Positions 26,601-34,489 of a stretch of DNA of 64,000 nucleotides are shown piece after piece. The stretch is taken from NCBI GenBank assembly GCA_017307855.1, contig JAFKGD010000002.1:62001-126000 (forward strand). The letters are read 5' to 3'. The translations under genes and the position numbers were made by a program. The notes beneath the pieces were generated by a model. The model was not told where the DNA came from. It worked only from the letters and a program-made list of their open reading frames with translations, and did not search any database. Position 1 is the first letter of the stretch, and each line of letters opens with the position of its first letter. This DNA comes from Burkholderiales bacterium. GTDB taxonomy: Bacteria > Pseudomonadota > Gammaproteobacteria > Burkholderiales > Burkholderiaceae_C.

Positions 26601-27833
26601 GACGGCTCGCCGATCAGCGGCGACGTGTACGACTCTGTCAGCAACAGCTGGAAGACGATCATCGTCGGTGGCCTCAATGGCGGCGGACGCTCGTACTACG
26701 CGATGGACGTCACCAACCCGGCCGAGCCCAAGGGTCTGTGGGAGTTCAGCGGCGGCACCGGCAAGACTTGCCATGCCAACCGCGCAGCGGCCATAGGCCA
26801 GGCCGAGGACTGTGATCTGGGCTACAGCTTCGGCCGCCCCGTGATCACCAAGCTGGCCAACGGCACCTGGGTGGTGCTGGTCACCTCGGGCTATAACAAC
26901 ACGAGCCCGGGCGACGGCAAGAATCACCTGTTCGTGCTCAACGCCATCACCGGCCGCATCATCGACAAGATCACGACCAACGTCGGCCACGGCCTGCGCG
27001 AGATCAACACGTATGTGGCCAACATCGCGGCCAACAACACCGCAATGCGCGTGTACGGTGGCGATCTCGATGGCAACATCTGGCGCTTCGACGTCAACGA
27101 CAACCTGGCACCGGCCGGCACCGAGGCGACGCGCGTGGGCACGGCCACCGACGCGGATGGCGTGGGACAGCCCATCACCACCCGCATCGCGCTCGCGGAA
27201 CTGGGGGGCTACACGATGCTGTATGTGGGCACCGGCCAATTGCTGCGCGAAGATGACCTGCGCGAGACATCCACGCAGTCGGTCTACGGCTTCCGCGACA
27301 CCGCCATCGGCGCCTCGACCGACGGCATCACGGGCGACATCGCCTACGCCAACCTGCGCACCGCCCTCAAGCCTTTGCAGATGGTGAAGAACGAAGACAC
27401 CGGCAACCGCACCATCGAATGCGCGAGCGATCAGTCTGCGGTCTGTGCACTGACTCTGGGCTGGCGAGTCGATCTGCCCGACTCGGGCGAGCGGGTGAGC
27501 ATCGATGTGCAGACCGCGCTGGGCACACTCGTCTTCACCAGCAACGTGCCGTTCGGCGACAACGCCTGCAACGTGGGCGGCTCGAGCTACCTCAACTACC
27601 TGAGCATGCTCACCGGCGAAGCGGTGCGGCCTGCCTCGGATGGCAGTCCAGGCGTTGTGTCCGTGCCGCTGACGAATTCGCTGAACGTGGGCTTGGGCCT
27701 GATCATCCTGCCCAGCGGTCAGGTGATCGCGGTCACACGCGGTTCGGACGGTGTGGTGTCGAGCAAGGAAGTGCCGGTGAGTACGCCCGGGCCGGAGGGC
27801 CGCCGGATCAGCTGGCGCGAGGTCACGCAGTAA
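20670..27833 (+). CDS. pilY1: PilY1-type pilus tip adhesin with a giant cysteine-repeat insertion
   Basis: 2387 residues, about twice the usual PilY1. A signal peptide is cut after VSA (residue 41). A VWA-like domain follows with the MIDAS motif DTSKS (residues 67-71) and FTIMTTDGYWN near residue 370. From about residue 447 to 622 comes a Gln/Arg/Thr/Tyr-rich segment, then about 25 tandem degenerate units with paired Cys (671-1464). Ordinary PilY1 sequence resumes at GNSLADVAQYYYATDLR and HMTTFVMGLGVSG, and the C-terminal Neisseria-PilC-type beta-propeller starts near residue 1890 (YVGGNDGMLHAFEE). PilY1 sits at the pilus tip, promotes extension and mediates adhesion or surface sensing. The start follows pilX by 19 bp; an upstream in-frame extension would overlap pilX. 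The frame is intact throughout. Confidence 0.92.
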   Translation: MTTTTFSRALLAAGERHLRPILALALAAAGLWAAMPAPVSAQGTLPDQPLATARAAAVKPNIMLLMDTSKSMAYTHMPDDLEGVRTQLPMGYSSHQCNVLYYNPNETYKIPKGGNKLALPTPSFTAAPYDYYLNPTGATINLSTSFQPYDPRTTSRGGSVDTHETLFTRNGSTPSLTDARDNRQPAYYYVYTGSATLTPTTAPCTQPDVLAKQPSGSTAAATGSAGGTWTRVNITGEAAQNNFAIWYTYYRTRMALIKSGVSLAFSSDSPDMDNRYRIGLVSMNPYSLNADGSLNNTSTIQASKYQALAPFDGNQRVEWFNRLFGQTPEGASPAREGLARVGRHYAGKTDSINSGMPIPDGVSAYACQQNFTIMTTDGYWNTTNESPNGGPVGLDGTTWVGNTDSVLTEDDGNSPRPIWDGNVSSTISRTDQANEYRFQSCGGFWYVTEVRRRMRSIAYEQREQQVQQYQTRWIRETEQLRKSTSQYMEDITQYLRTRTQRTVSTFQTRQTNSQWLESTRRYLGGGTNRTETRTTTVYRTVTQPQQTETQLQLRQYKIYKSTFQRRQTQYYDTKTTKQQQRLVLKRQKQTEQITFKRYRTYQSTTQTLQYSYYMTAVATQHWAYNGQTETATPIENMQAAVCSNANYYCYKLDVVNQEQIASNVTPSPTRVASCENATPSSGNGWLTRNCNTVVVTAQNTPVQTCTAASATSSNNYVTTTCTPNNTSNVLVNSCTAGAATSGNSWTTTTCSITYLDGSASAGVATETCTNQTAADNNGSTTIACTTNTSNWTDVNFNACTADEAKSLSNNWTRTTCRVMNNANSAQTLLTPTSSVTWPTPDSPGSFSFSNVTSACSTTTNFPNVAASTAQICGVRTTTTTQDTSCTASTSGGATVTCARTTLQDNVPVNTCTATNTVTGGNRVFTTCADNNTPETAVDACTNEAKSSANQFTQTVCRTNIESTTGVEPGTCTARSPNSGNGFVGIECFNYSNTQFVQTCTAQTGSSSNQWLTRTCSTANNSGPTAVDPATCTNQTGNAGNSWRTIVCDTQTTAWTPTAFACTASNPTSPNWVRTECRNVVVTNPTTPQGNACTQTQIDNGTCTTVYTNNVPVQQCTYGEGITEPSVGNNQTWYNCVRNYPNNMNDTPVQSCTAVTATVNNNWVTTTCTQNDTGPTPVLYSACSNGTTAASGTNNWTRTVCATNFTSESGVTQNNTPVAACTNENESSGNSYVRTRCTDNSSSRAVQSCTVGTVTTAQAVTTCRHVVTTDVLTDMCAPQTASGTNSWLGITCSSTTTGPDYVASCTPSAATAPNYIRTDCREDSANNYPTAPVGVQSCTPGTDGNFVTTVCVPRDTGFQPVASCQYGTGTNAGSSGNQWITTTCQLATGSQPTFTLVSSCTPQQPTQANGYRTVECEVTRTPDPNVQPYTPNVATSCTTRAATLANGYTAIECQAVSGNQLQYQGRTTRTVSVMSGAVVARQTSSLIATQAWQNIGSCVAPNVTVTLPADGRPADGASPTPASVYASLGTNAATIAPELQNCATWANCLNDTPSSTTSRGNSLADVAQYYYATDLRPDSRGQVTPKRTGKEDDRVDHQHMTTFVMGLGVSGTLAYRDDYKTATTGDFARIRDPNDPFNWPTWPPAPQDPDNPKSNAGVTEYERPESIDDFWHTAVNGRGQFFSAGKPDTVIAGLSSALNAILVESGAGNGATTSTLAPVAGDNAAYIATFTTQLWSGELEARTLNTTTGVLSGTSRWQAATELEKKLGPSCDNRDIRVFRSSSSNKLAQFASTNTRECTGSPGALQAGDLLSSTADKSPILTNTEINAYFNNSTVIATQLSQFDPVSTGANQAQKDAAAANLVNYLRGQHTKEDYLAGNVERLYRKRDKSLGTIVGSQPLYVRKAPTLEYSDTGYQQFKTTQQSSTSTRAMVYVGGNDGMLHAFEESNGNELWAFVPTAVMPKMAGLASVNYGHKFLVDGSPISGDVYDSVSNSWKTIIVGGLNGGGRSYYAMDVTNPAEPKGLWEFSGGTGKTCHANRAAAIGQAEDCDLGYSFGRPVITKLANGTWVVLVTSGYNNTSPGDGKNHLFVLNAITGRIIDKITTNVGHGLREINTYVANIAANNTAMRVYGGDLDGNIWRFDVNDNLAPAGTEATRVGTATDADGVGQPITTRIALAELGGYTMLYVGTGQLLREDDLRETSTQSVYGFRDTAIGASTDGITGDIAYANLRTALKPLQMVKNEDTGNRTIECASDQSAVCALTLGWRVDLPDSGERVSIDVQTALGTLVFTSNVPFGDNACNVGGSSYLNYLSMLTGEAVRPASDGSPGVVSVPLTNSLNVGLGLIILPSGQVIAVTRGSDGVVSSKEVPVSTPGPEGRRISWREVTQ
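22680..25061 (+). repeat. About 25 tandem degenerate Cys-pair repeats within pilY1
   Basis: Encodes PilY1 residues 671-1464. The unit of about 25-45 residues has an approximate consensus V-x-S-C-T, a short Ser/Ala/Thr/Asn stretch, S-G-N-x-W, x-T-T-x-C, then a Thr/Asn/Pro linker. Examples begin VQTCTAASAT, VNSCTAGAAT, VQSCTAVTAT and VASCTPSAAT. Nearly every unit has two Cys 10-20 residues apart, which suggests one disulfide per unit. Copies are diverged at DNA level, so this is an old array. The boundaries and the count of 25 come from reading the protein by eye. Confidence 0.85.
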
Positions 27834-27837
27834 GCAC

Positions 27838-28710
27838 GTGAGGCCGGTGGATCCGCATCCACCGGCCGCCCGGCTTGCGCTGTGGCGGCCGGTGCGCCCC
27901 CCTGAAGGGTCACGCAAGCTCAGGCTTGTCGTGGCCCTCGTCATTTCGGCCAGTGCGCATGCCACACTGTTCGTGGGCCTGCTCGAGCGCGCTGGCGAGT
28001 GGGCAGCACCGCCTGCCGATGCGCCCTCCCCCATCGAGGCGCGGCTGATCATGCCCAACAGGCCCGCGGATGCGCGCACGGCGACCCAGGCGCGAGCGCC
28101 TGTGCCCGTTGCTGATGCACGCCCGCCGGCACCTGACGCCGCGCCTCGCGCCGCCGCCGCCACCACCGCCGCTGGCTCGCGCGCGAGCCAGGACACGGCT
28201 CGCAGCGGCCCGGCACCAGCGGCGGCGACACCACGCCCGCGAGCCGAAGCTGCCAATCCTGATGCGAGGCCGTCCGCTGCGCCGCCGGCTGCCCCTGTGC
28301 CCGCCGTGCCGGACCCTGCGCTTCGCCAGCCCACGCTTCCGCCCGCACCCGACTACCGGCTATCGGGCACGCTCAACCCGCCCCCACGCATCGTGGACGC
28401 ACCCGAGCCGGTCTATCCCGCAGGGACCGAGAATGAAGAAGGCACGGTGGTGCTGCGCATCCTGATCAGCGCCGGCGGCACGATCGACGACGTTGCCGTG
28501 GTGCGCTCGCTTCCGCCCCGCCTCTTCGACGAGTCTGCGCTGACCGTGTTCCGCGCCGCCAAGGTGACGCCGGGCTATCTGATGGGCGTGCCCGTCAAGA
28601 GCCAGATCACGCTGGAGCTCAAATACACTCCGGTCAATCGTGGCTCGTCGGTTTCCGGCTCTACCGCCGGTGGCCTGCGCGGGCCCGCCCTGTCCCGCCC
28701 CGCCCCATGA
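27838..28710 (+). CDS. TonB-family energy-transducer-like protein
   Basis: 290 residues from a GTG 4 bp after pilY1. One membrane helix (about residues 28-48) contains S37-x3-H41, the SxxxH motif through which TonB couples to ExbB/ExbD-type motors. A 120-residue Pro/Ala-rich linker follows, then a TonB C-terminal domain from about residue 185 (PEPVYPAGTENEEGTVVLRI). No ExbB/ExbD is adjacent. It overlaps ribD by 4 bp. The tight spacing suggests co-transcription with pilY1. It may serve outer-membrane uptake or a pilus-linked envelope function. Confidence 0.75.
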   Translation: MRPVDPHPPAARLALWRPVRPPEGSRKLRLVVALVISASAHATLFVGLLERAGEWAAPPADAPSPIEARLIMPNRPADARTATQARAPVPVADARPPAPDAAPRAAAATTAAGSRASQDTARSGPAPAAATPRPRAEAANPDARPSAAPPAAPVPAVPDPALRQPTLPPAPDYRLSGTLNPPPRIVDAPEPVYPAGTENEEGTVVLRILISAGGTIDDVAVVRSLPPRLFDESALTVFRAAKVTPGYLMGVPVKSQITLELKYTPVNRGSSVSGSTAGGLRGPALSRPAP

Positions 28711-29834
28711 GTGCCATTCCCCTCTGGCCTGCCGCCCTCGCCCAGGCGCGCCTCGCCCTCCACCTCTCCCAGCCCAACCCCCACGTCGGCTGCGTGATCA
28801 CCTCGCCCGCCGGCGACGTGCTCGGCCAGGGCCACACGCAGCAGGCCGGTGGTCCGCATGCCGAAGTGATGGCGCTGGGCGATGCGCAGGCGCGCGGCCA
28901 CGACGTGCGGGGCGCGACGGCCTGGGTGACGCTGGAGCCCTGCTCGCATCACGGCCGCACGCCGCCCTGCGCCGATGCGCTGGTGGCTGCCGGCCTCGCA
29001 CGGGTCGAGGTGGCGCTGGCCGATCCCAATCCTCGCGTCGCCGGCCAGGGCGTGGCTCGCCTGCGGGCGGCCGGCATCGCCGTGAACATGCTCGATCCCG
29101 CCGACCCGGTGGCACGCGAATCGTTCGAGCTCAACATCGGCTTCATGAGCCGCATGGTGCGCGGCACGCCCTGGGTGCGGCTGAAGATCGCGGCCTCGCT
29201 CGATGGCAGGACGTCGCTGGCCAACGGCATCAGCCAGTGGATCACGGGCCCCGGGGCACGCGCCGACGGCCATGCCTGGCGCGCGCGGGCGGATGCGGTG
29301 CTCACCGGCATCGGCACCGCGCTGGAAGATGATCCGATGCTCGACGTGCGGCTGATCGATGTACCTCGCCAGCCGCATCTGGTGCTGGTGGACAGCCGCC
29401 TGCAGGCCCGGCCCGAGGCGCGGCTGTTCGGCCGGCCCGACAGGCAGGTCTGGATCTACACCGCGTCCGACGACGAGGCCCGCGCCGCGCCGCTGCGTGA
29501 TCGCGGCGCCACCATCGTGCGGCTGCCCAATGCGCACGGCAAGGTTGACCTGCCGGCGCTGCTGGCCGATATGGCACGCCGCGAGGTGGGCGAGCTGCAC
29601 GTCGAGGCCGGCCACAAGCTCAACGGCTCCTTCGTGCGCGAAGGCCTGGTGGACGAACTGCTCGCCTACCTCGCGCCCAAACTCATCGGCGACGGGCGCG
29701 GCATGGCCGATTTCGGCCCCCTCGCCGAGCTGTCGCAGGCCCTGCCCCTGCAGTTCCGCGACATTCATACCGTCGGCCCTGACCTGCGCCTCGTCGCCCG
29801 CGTACCCGGGCGCGACAGCTTCATGTCAGCCTGA
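28707..29834 (+). CDS. ribD: Bifunctional riboflavin deaminase/reductase RibD
   Basis: 375 residues. The N-terminal cytidine-deaminase-like domain has the zinc site HAEVMAL and PCSHHGRTPPC. The C-terminal reductase domain begins near residue 150 (GTPWVRLKIAASLDGRTSL). It performs the second and third steps of riboflavin synthesis on the pyrimidine intermediate. The ATG overlaps the stop of the TonB-like gene, so there is no leader and no FMN riboswitch here. Confidence 0.95.
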   Translation: MSAIPLWPAALAQARLALHLSQPNPHVGCVITSPAGDVLGQGHTQQAGGPHAEVMALGDAQARGHDVRGATAWVTLEPCSHHGRTPPCADALVAAGLARVEVALADPNPRVAGQGVARLRAAGIAVNMLDPADPVARESFELNIGFMSRMVRGTPWVRLKIAASLDGRTSLANGISQWITGPGARADGHAWRARADAVLTGIGTALEDDPMLDVRLIDVPRQPHLVLVDSRLQARPEARLFGRPDRQVWIYTASDDEARAAPLRDRGATIVRLPNAHGKVDLPALLADMARREVGELHVEAGHKLNGSFVREGLVDELLAYLAPKLIGDGRGMADFGPLAELSQALPLQFRDIHTVGPDLRLVARVPGRDSFMSA

Positions 29835-29910
29835 CCAGGCACACCCTTCGCGTCCAACGGCTCCAGACCAGAAACACCGCGGAACCGGCTCCGCCGGGCC
29901 GCTGGTGTTG

Positions 29911-29947
29911 CCCCCGGAAGGGGGTTGGAGAAGCCCACGCAGTGGGC
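29911..29947. repeat. REP-like double hairpin between ribD and ribE
   Basis: Two adjacent perfect hairpins lie in the 143-bp gap: CCCCC-GGAA-GGGGG (29911-29924, with a GNRA-type loop) and GCCCAC-GCA-GTGGGC (29933-29947). Similar paired hairpins are scattered between genes in this bacterial group. They could attenuate or stabilise the transcript between ribD and ribE. Confidence 0.5.
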
Positions 29948-29977
29948 GAAGCCTGGGGGAGAGCCTAGAATCCCACG

Positions 29978-30628
29978 ATGTTCACCGGAATCATCACCGG
30001 CATGGGGCGCATCGTCGACCTCCATGACCTCGGCAGCTCTTTGCAACACGGCAAACGCCTCACCCTCGAGGCGCCCGCCGGATACCTCGACGACGTGGCC
30101 CTGGGCGACAGCATCGCACTCAACGGCGCGTGCATGACGGTCACCAGCTTCGACGCCGCCGCCGCCCGCTTCACCATCGAAATCTCGGCCGAGTCGCTGG
30201 ACAAGACCAGCGGCCTCACGCAACCCGGCCCTGTCAACCTCGAGAAGGCCCTGCGGCCGCAGGATCGCCTGGGCGGGCACATCGTCTCGGGCCACGTGGA
30301 CGGCATCGGCCGCGTCACGTCCTTCGAGCAGATCGGCGAGAGCTGGGAGCTGCGCGTGCAGGCGCCGCCGGCACTGGCGCGCTTCCTGGCCTACAAGGGC
30401 TCCATCACCGTCAACGGCGTGAGTCTCACCGTCAACCGCGTCACCGACGTGGAAGGCGGCGCCGAATTCAGCATCAACCTGATCCAGCACACGGTGGCCC
30501 ACACCACGCTGGGCCTTCTTTCGGCCGGCAGCGCGGTCAATCTCGAAATCGACACCGTCGCCCGCTACGTCGAGCGCATGCTGCAGGCCGGCGTGCTGCC
30601 CGCTGCCGCCCCTTCCGCACAAACATGA
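29978..30628 (+). CDS. ribE: Riboflavin synthase, alpha subunit
   Basis: 216 residues. It starts with the diagnostic MFTGII and shows the internal duplication of the family: a first lumazine-binding repeat with NGACMTVT and a second with VNGVSLTVN. It dismutates two molecules of dimethyl-ribityllumazine to riboflavin. The stop overlaps the start of the next gene (ATGA), making ribE-ribBX-ribH-nusB a tight unit. Confidence 0.95.
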   Translation: MFTGIITGMGRIVDLHDLGSSLQHGKRLTLEAPAGYLDDVALGDSIALNGACMTVTSFDAAAARFTIEISAESLDKTSGLTQPGPVNLEKALRPQDRLGGHIVSGHVDGIGRVTSFEQIGESWELRVQAPPALARFLAYKGSITVNGVSLTVNRVTDVEGGAEFSINLIQHTVAHTTLGLLSAGSAVNLEIDTVARYVERMLQAGVLPAAAPSAQT

Positions 30629-31752
30629 CTTCCGCCACCGCACCCACCCCCATCTCGCCGGTCGAGGACATCGTCGCCGAGATCCGCGCCGGCCGCATGG
30701 TCATCCTCGTCGATGAGGAAGACCGCGAAAACGAGGGCGATCTCGTCATCGCCGCCGACCACATCACGCCCGAAGCCATCAACTTCATGGCCCGCCACGC
30801 ACGTGGCCTGATCTGCCTGACGCTCTCGCGCGAAATGTGCGAACGCCTGCGCCTGCCGCCGATGGTGGCGCGCAACGGCGCCAAGCACTCGACCGCGTTC
30901 ACCGTCTCCATCGAGGCCGCCGAAGGCGTGACCACGGGCATCTCGGCCGCCGACCGCTCCCGCACCGTGCAGGCCGCCGTGGCGCCCGGCGCCCGGCCCG
31001 AAGACCTGGTGCAGCCCGGCCACATCTTTCCGCTGCAGGCGGTGGATGGCGGCGTGCTCATGCGCGCAGGCCACACCGAGGCGGGCTGCGATCTGTCGAC
31101 CATGGCCGGCTGCTCGCCCGCTTCCGTCATCTGCGAGGTGATGAACGACGACGGCACCATGGCGCGCCTGCCCGACCTGCAGGTGTTCGCCGCGCAGCAC
31201 GGCCTGAAGATCGGCACCATCGCCGACCTGATCGAATACCGCAGCCGGCACGAATCGCTGATCACGAAGGTGGGCACGCGCGCCATCGACACCGTGTTCG
31301 GCCGTTTCACCGCGCATGCCTTCCGCGACACCGCCAGCCACGACGTGCATCTGGCCCTGGTCAAGGGCGAATGGGCGGCAGGCGATACGGTGCCCGTGCG
31401 CGTGCACGAGCCACTTTCGGTGCTCGATGCGCTCGAGGTCAACCGCCCGATGCACTCGTGGAGCCTCGACGCCAGCCTGCGCCATCTCGAGAGCGAGGGC
31501 CGCGGCGTCGCGGTGCTGCTCAACTGCGGCGAAAGTGCCGCCGAACTGCTGGCCCAGTTCGAAGGCACGGCACGCGCCGCCCAGGCGCCCGAGCGCGGCC
31601 GCATGGATCTGCGCACCTATGGCGTGGGCGCGCAGATCCTGCGCGAATGCGGCGTGCAGCGCATGAACCTCATGGGCCAGCCGCGCCGCATGCCGAGCAT
31701 GGCCGGTTACGGGCTCGAAATCGTCAGCTACATCCAGAAAGACCAGGAATAA
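30625..31752 (+). CDS. ribB: DHBP synthase with degenerate GTP cyclohydrolase II half (RibBX type)
   Basis: 375 residues. The N-terminal DHBP synthase domain is complete, with DRENEGD at residues 33-39 and GHTEAGCDL. The C-terminal half (about 210-375) follows the GCH II fold but lacks the three-Cys zinc motif (C-x-TG and RCDC) and the catalytic blocks needed to open GTP, so it should make only dihydroxybutanone phosphate. Such RibBX hybrids occur in other proteobacteria, with a separate RibA elsewhere. Calling it bifunctional RibBA would be wrong on this evidence. Confidence 0.88.
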   Translation: MTSATAPTPISPVEDIVAEIRAGRMVILVDEEDRENEGDLVIAADHITPEAINFMARHARGLICLTLSREMCERLRLPPMVARNGAKHSTAFTVSIEAAEGVTTGISAADRSRTVQAAVAPGARPEDLVQPGHIFPLQAVDGGVLMRAGHTEAGCDLSTMAGCSPASVICEVMNDDGTMARLPDLQVFAAQHGLKIGTIADLIEYRSRHESLITKVGTRAIDTVFGRFTAHAFRDTASHDVHLALVKGEWAAGDTVPVRVHEPLSVLDALEVNRPMHSWSLDASLRHLESEGRGVAVLLNCGESAAELLAQFEGTARAAQAPERGRMDLRTYGVGAQILRECGVQRMNLMGQPRRMPSMAGYGLEIVSYIQKDQE

Positions 31753-31754
31753 GA

Positions 31755-32231
31755 ATGTTCGGCGCAGACAAGGGCACGCTGCCCACGAATGACGAACGGC
31801 TCGATGGCCGCAAGCTCTACATCGGCATCGTGCAGGCCCGTTTCAACGAAGACATCACCGGCGCGCTGGCCGCCGCCTGCCGCGCCGAGCTCGCTGTCCT
31901 GGGCGTGCCAGACAAGCAGATCGATCTGGTCACCGTGCCCGGTGCGCTCGAAGTGCCGGTGGCGCTCAAGGCCATGGCCGAGCGCGACCACTACGACGCG
32001 CTGATCGCGCTGGGCTGCATCATCCGCGGCGAGACGTACCACTTCGAGCTGGTGGCCAACGAATCCGGCGCGGGCGTCACGCGCGTGTCGCTGGACTACC
32101 AGGTGCCCGTGGCCAACGCCATCCTCACCACCGAGAACCTGGCGCAGGCCGTGGCCCGCCAGGACGAAAAGGGCCGCGACGCCGCCCGCGTGGCCGTCGA
32201 GATGGCCAACCTGCTGGACGAACTTTCATGA
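31755..32231 (+). CDS. ribH: Lumazine synthase
   Basis: 158 residues with the family blocks [13 protein letters not shown], the [13 protein letters not shown] motif and [17 protein letters not shown], which carries the catalytic His region. It condenses the pyrimidine intermediate with dihydroxybutanone phosphate. It starts 2 bp after ribBX and overlaps nusB by 4 bp. Confidence 0.95.
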   Translation: MFGADKGTLPTNDERLDGRKLYIGIVQARFNEDITGALAAACRAELAVLGVPDKQIDLVTVPGALEVPVALKAMAERDHYDALIALGCIIRGETYHFELVANESGAGVTRVSLDYQVPVANAILTTENLAQAVARQDEKGRDAARVAVEMANLLDELS

Positions 32232-32794
32232 ACCACGACGACGATCTCCAGCCCCAGGACACGCCCGCCGCGGCGCCTGCTGCCAAACGCAGCGGCGGTG
32301 CCCGCCCCACCATCAAGCGCACGGCCACCGGCGCGCGCAAGGCCGCATCCAAGTCCGACCGCAGCCGCGCACGCGAATTCGCGCTGCAGGCGCTTTACCA
32401 GCACCTGGTAGGCCGCAACGAGCCCGGCGCCATCGACATGTTCACGCGCGCGCTGGCCGGCTTTCACAAGGCCGACTCGGTGCACTACGACGCGCTGCTG
32501 CACGGCTCGATCCGCGAATCGGCTGAGCTCGACGCGCTCATCGAGCCACTGCTCGACCGCAAGTTCGCCGAGATCTCGCCGATCGAGCACGCCGTGATGT
32601 GGATCGGCGTGTATGAGTTCCGCCACTGCCCCGACGTGCCGTGGCGCGTGGTCATCAACGAATGCATCGAACTGGCCAAGGAGTTCGGCGGCACCGACGG
32701 GCACAAGTACGTCAACGGTGTGCTCAACGGTCTGGCGCCCACGCTGCGTCCGCTGGAAGTCGAAGCAGACCGAGCCAGCGGCAAGGCGCGCTGA
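32228..32794 (+). CDS. nusB: Transcription antitermination factor NusB
   Basis: 188 residues. A basic, Ala/Pro-rich N-terminal extension of about 45 residues precedes the NusB fold, which begins at [13 protein letters not shown] and includes [19 protein letters not shown] and the late [15 protein letters not shown] motif. With NusE it binds boxA RNA in rRNA antitermination. ATGA overlap with ribH is the usual arrangement. Confidence 0.94.
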   Translation: MNHDDDLQPQDTPAAAPAAKRSGGARPTIKRTATGARKAASKSDRSRAREFALQALYQHLVGRNEPGAIDMFTRALAGFHKADSVHYDALLHGSIRESAELDALIEPLLDRKFAEISPIEHAVMWIGVYEFRHCPDVPWRVVINECIELAKEFGGTDGHKYVNGVLNGLAPTLRPLEVEADRASGKAR

Positions 32795-32807
32795 CAAAGT
32801 CCGCCCG

Positions 32808-33992
32808 ATGAAGATCGCCCGCCGCGCCGAACGCATCGAGCCCTTCTACGTGATGGAAGTCGCCAAGGCCGCGCAGGCCCTGGCGCAGACCGCCGCGCAC
32901 ACCGGCCGGCCGATGATCTTCCTGAACATCGGCGAGCCCGATTTCACCGCCCCGCCGCTGGTGCAGGCCGCCGCCCAACGCGCCGTGCGCGACGGCGCCA
33001 CGCAATACACGGCGGCGCTGGGCCTGCCCGCGCTGCGCGAACGCATCGCCGCCTGGTATGCCAGCCGCTTCGGCGTGCAGGTGCCTGCCTCGCGCATCGT
33101 CGTCACGGCGGGCGCTTCGGCCGCGCTGCAACTGGCCTGCCTCGCGCTGGTCGAGTCGGGCGACGAGATCCTGATGCCCGACCCGAGCTACCCGTGCAAC
33201 CGCCACTTCGTTAGCGCGGCCGAAGGCACGGCGGTGCTGGTGCCCACGACGGCGGCCGAGCGCTTCCAGTTGAGCGCCGCCAAGGTGCGGGCGGCCTGGG
33301 GCGCGAAGACGCGCGGCGTGTTGCTGGCCTCGCCTTCCAATCCCACGGGCACATCAATCGCGCCCGGCGAGCTGCGCGCCATCCACGAGTTGGTGCAGTC
33401 ACAAGGCGGCATCACGCTGCTCGACGAGATCTATCTGGGGCTGTCCCACGACGACGCGTTCGGGCAGACCGGGCTGTCGATCGCCGACAACGTCATCAGC
33501 ATCAACAGCTTCTCCAAGTACTTCAACATGACCGGCTGGCGCCTGGGCTGGCTGGTGGTGCCCGAAGCGCTGGTGCCCGTGCTCGAACGGCTGGCGCAGA
33601 ACCTCTTCATCTGCCCGAGCACGGTGGCCCAGCACGCGGCGCTGGCCTGCTTCGAGCCCGAGAGCATCGCCGAATACGAACGACGCCGCGCCGAATTCCG
33701 CGCACGGCGGGACTACTTCATTCCGGCGCTCGAATCCATCGGCCTGCCCGTGCCGGTGGTGCCCGACGGCGCGTTCTACGCCTGGGCCGACTGCACGGCC
33801 GCCGCGAAGAAGCTGGGCGTGAGCGGCAGCTGGGATTTCGCATTCGAGCTGATGCGCCGCGCGCACGTGGCCGCCACGCCCGGCCGCGACTTCGGCACGG
33901 CCGAGCCCGAACGATTCATCCGCTTCTCGACAGCCAACAGCATGGCGCAACTGCGCGAGGCCATCGCGCGCATGCGGGAGCTGCTGGCGTGA
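32808..33992 (+). CDS. Class I PLP-dependent aminotransferase
   Basis: 394 residues from MKIARRAERI. It has the family's NIGEPDFTAPP motif near residue 40, SPSNPTGT, and the PLP lysine motif SFSKYFNMTGWRLGW. Sequence type is AspC/AlaC-like fold I, and the substrate cannot be decided. It begins 13 bp after nusB and ends overlapping ybgC (GTGA). Confidence 0.88.
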   Translation: MKIARRAERIEPFYVMEVAKAAQALAQTAAHTGRPMIFLNIGEPDFTAPPLVQAAAQRAVRDGATQYTAALGLPALRERIAAWYASRFGVQVPASRIVVTAGASAALQLACLALVESGDEILMPDPSYPCNRHFVSAAEGTAVLVPTTAAERFQLSAAKVRAAWGAKTRGVLLASPSNPTGTSIAPGELRAIHELVQSQGGITLLDEIYLGLSHDDAFGQTGLSIADNVISINSFSKYFNMTGWRLGWLVVPEALVPVLERLAQNLFICPSTVAQHAALACFEPESIAEYERRRAEFRARRDYFIPALESIGLPVPVVPDGAFYAWADCTAAAKKLGVSGSWDFAFELMRRAHVAATPGRDFGTAEPERFIRFSTANSMAQLREAIARMRELLA

Positions 33993-34489
33993 GCCGCGCA
34001 TGCCCGCCTGAAGGCGAAGGCAGCCCGCCCGGCGGCGTCGCGCTGCACGACACGCCAGAGGGCCGTGAATTCCGCTGGCCACTGCGCGTTTACTGGGAAG
34101 ACACCGACGCCGGCGGCATCGTGTTCTACGCCAACTACCTCAAGTTCCTGGAGCGCGCGCGCACCGAATGGTTGCGCGCGATGGGCATCTCGCAGAGCAC
34201 GCTGCGCGAGGAAACCGGCGGCATGTTCGTGGTCAGCGAGACCTCGATGCGCTATCTGCGTCCGGCACGCCTGGACGATGAACTTATTGTTACCGCGCGC
34301 CTCGAAGAAGCCGGAAAGGCCTCGCTGATAATCGCCCAGCGCGCCCTGCTCGCGAATCCCGTGGCCACCGACGGCACGCTGCCCGTGCTGTGCGAAGGCC
34401 GCATCCGCATCGGCTGGGTCGACGCCCAGCGCATGGCCCCCGCCCGCATCCCGGCACGCATCCTGCACCAGCTCGCCTCTTCTCCATGA
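33989..34489 (+). CDS. ybgC: Tol-Pal-associated acyl-CoA thioesterase YbgC
   Basis: 166 residues from a GTG start. It is a hotdog-fold protein with the YWEDTDAGGIVFYANYLKF motif (catalytic Asp), then RTEWLRAMG. An N-terminal 26-residue Gly/Pro-rich tail is extra. It is coupled to both the aminotransferase and tolQ by 4-bp overlaps, which supports the tol-operon thioesterase assignment. Confidence 0.92.
   Translation: MSRACPPEGEGSPPGGVALHDTPEGREFRWPLRVYWEDTDAGGIVFYANYLKFLERARTEWLRAMGISQSTLREETGGMFVVSETSMRYLRPARLDDELIVTARLEEAGKASLIIAQRALLANPVATDGTLPVLCEGRIRIGWVDAQRMAPARIPARILHQLASSP

Noticed and set aside
20670-27833. EF-hand-like calcium loop in the PilY1 propeller
   Set aside because: No convincing DxDxN/DxxxD loop was found in the propeller part; DVNDN and DADG stretches do not fit the expected spacing.
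29835-29977. FMN riboswitch before ribE
   Set aside because: None of the conserved FMN-aptamer blocks is present; the gap holds only two short hairpins.
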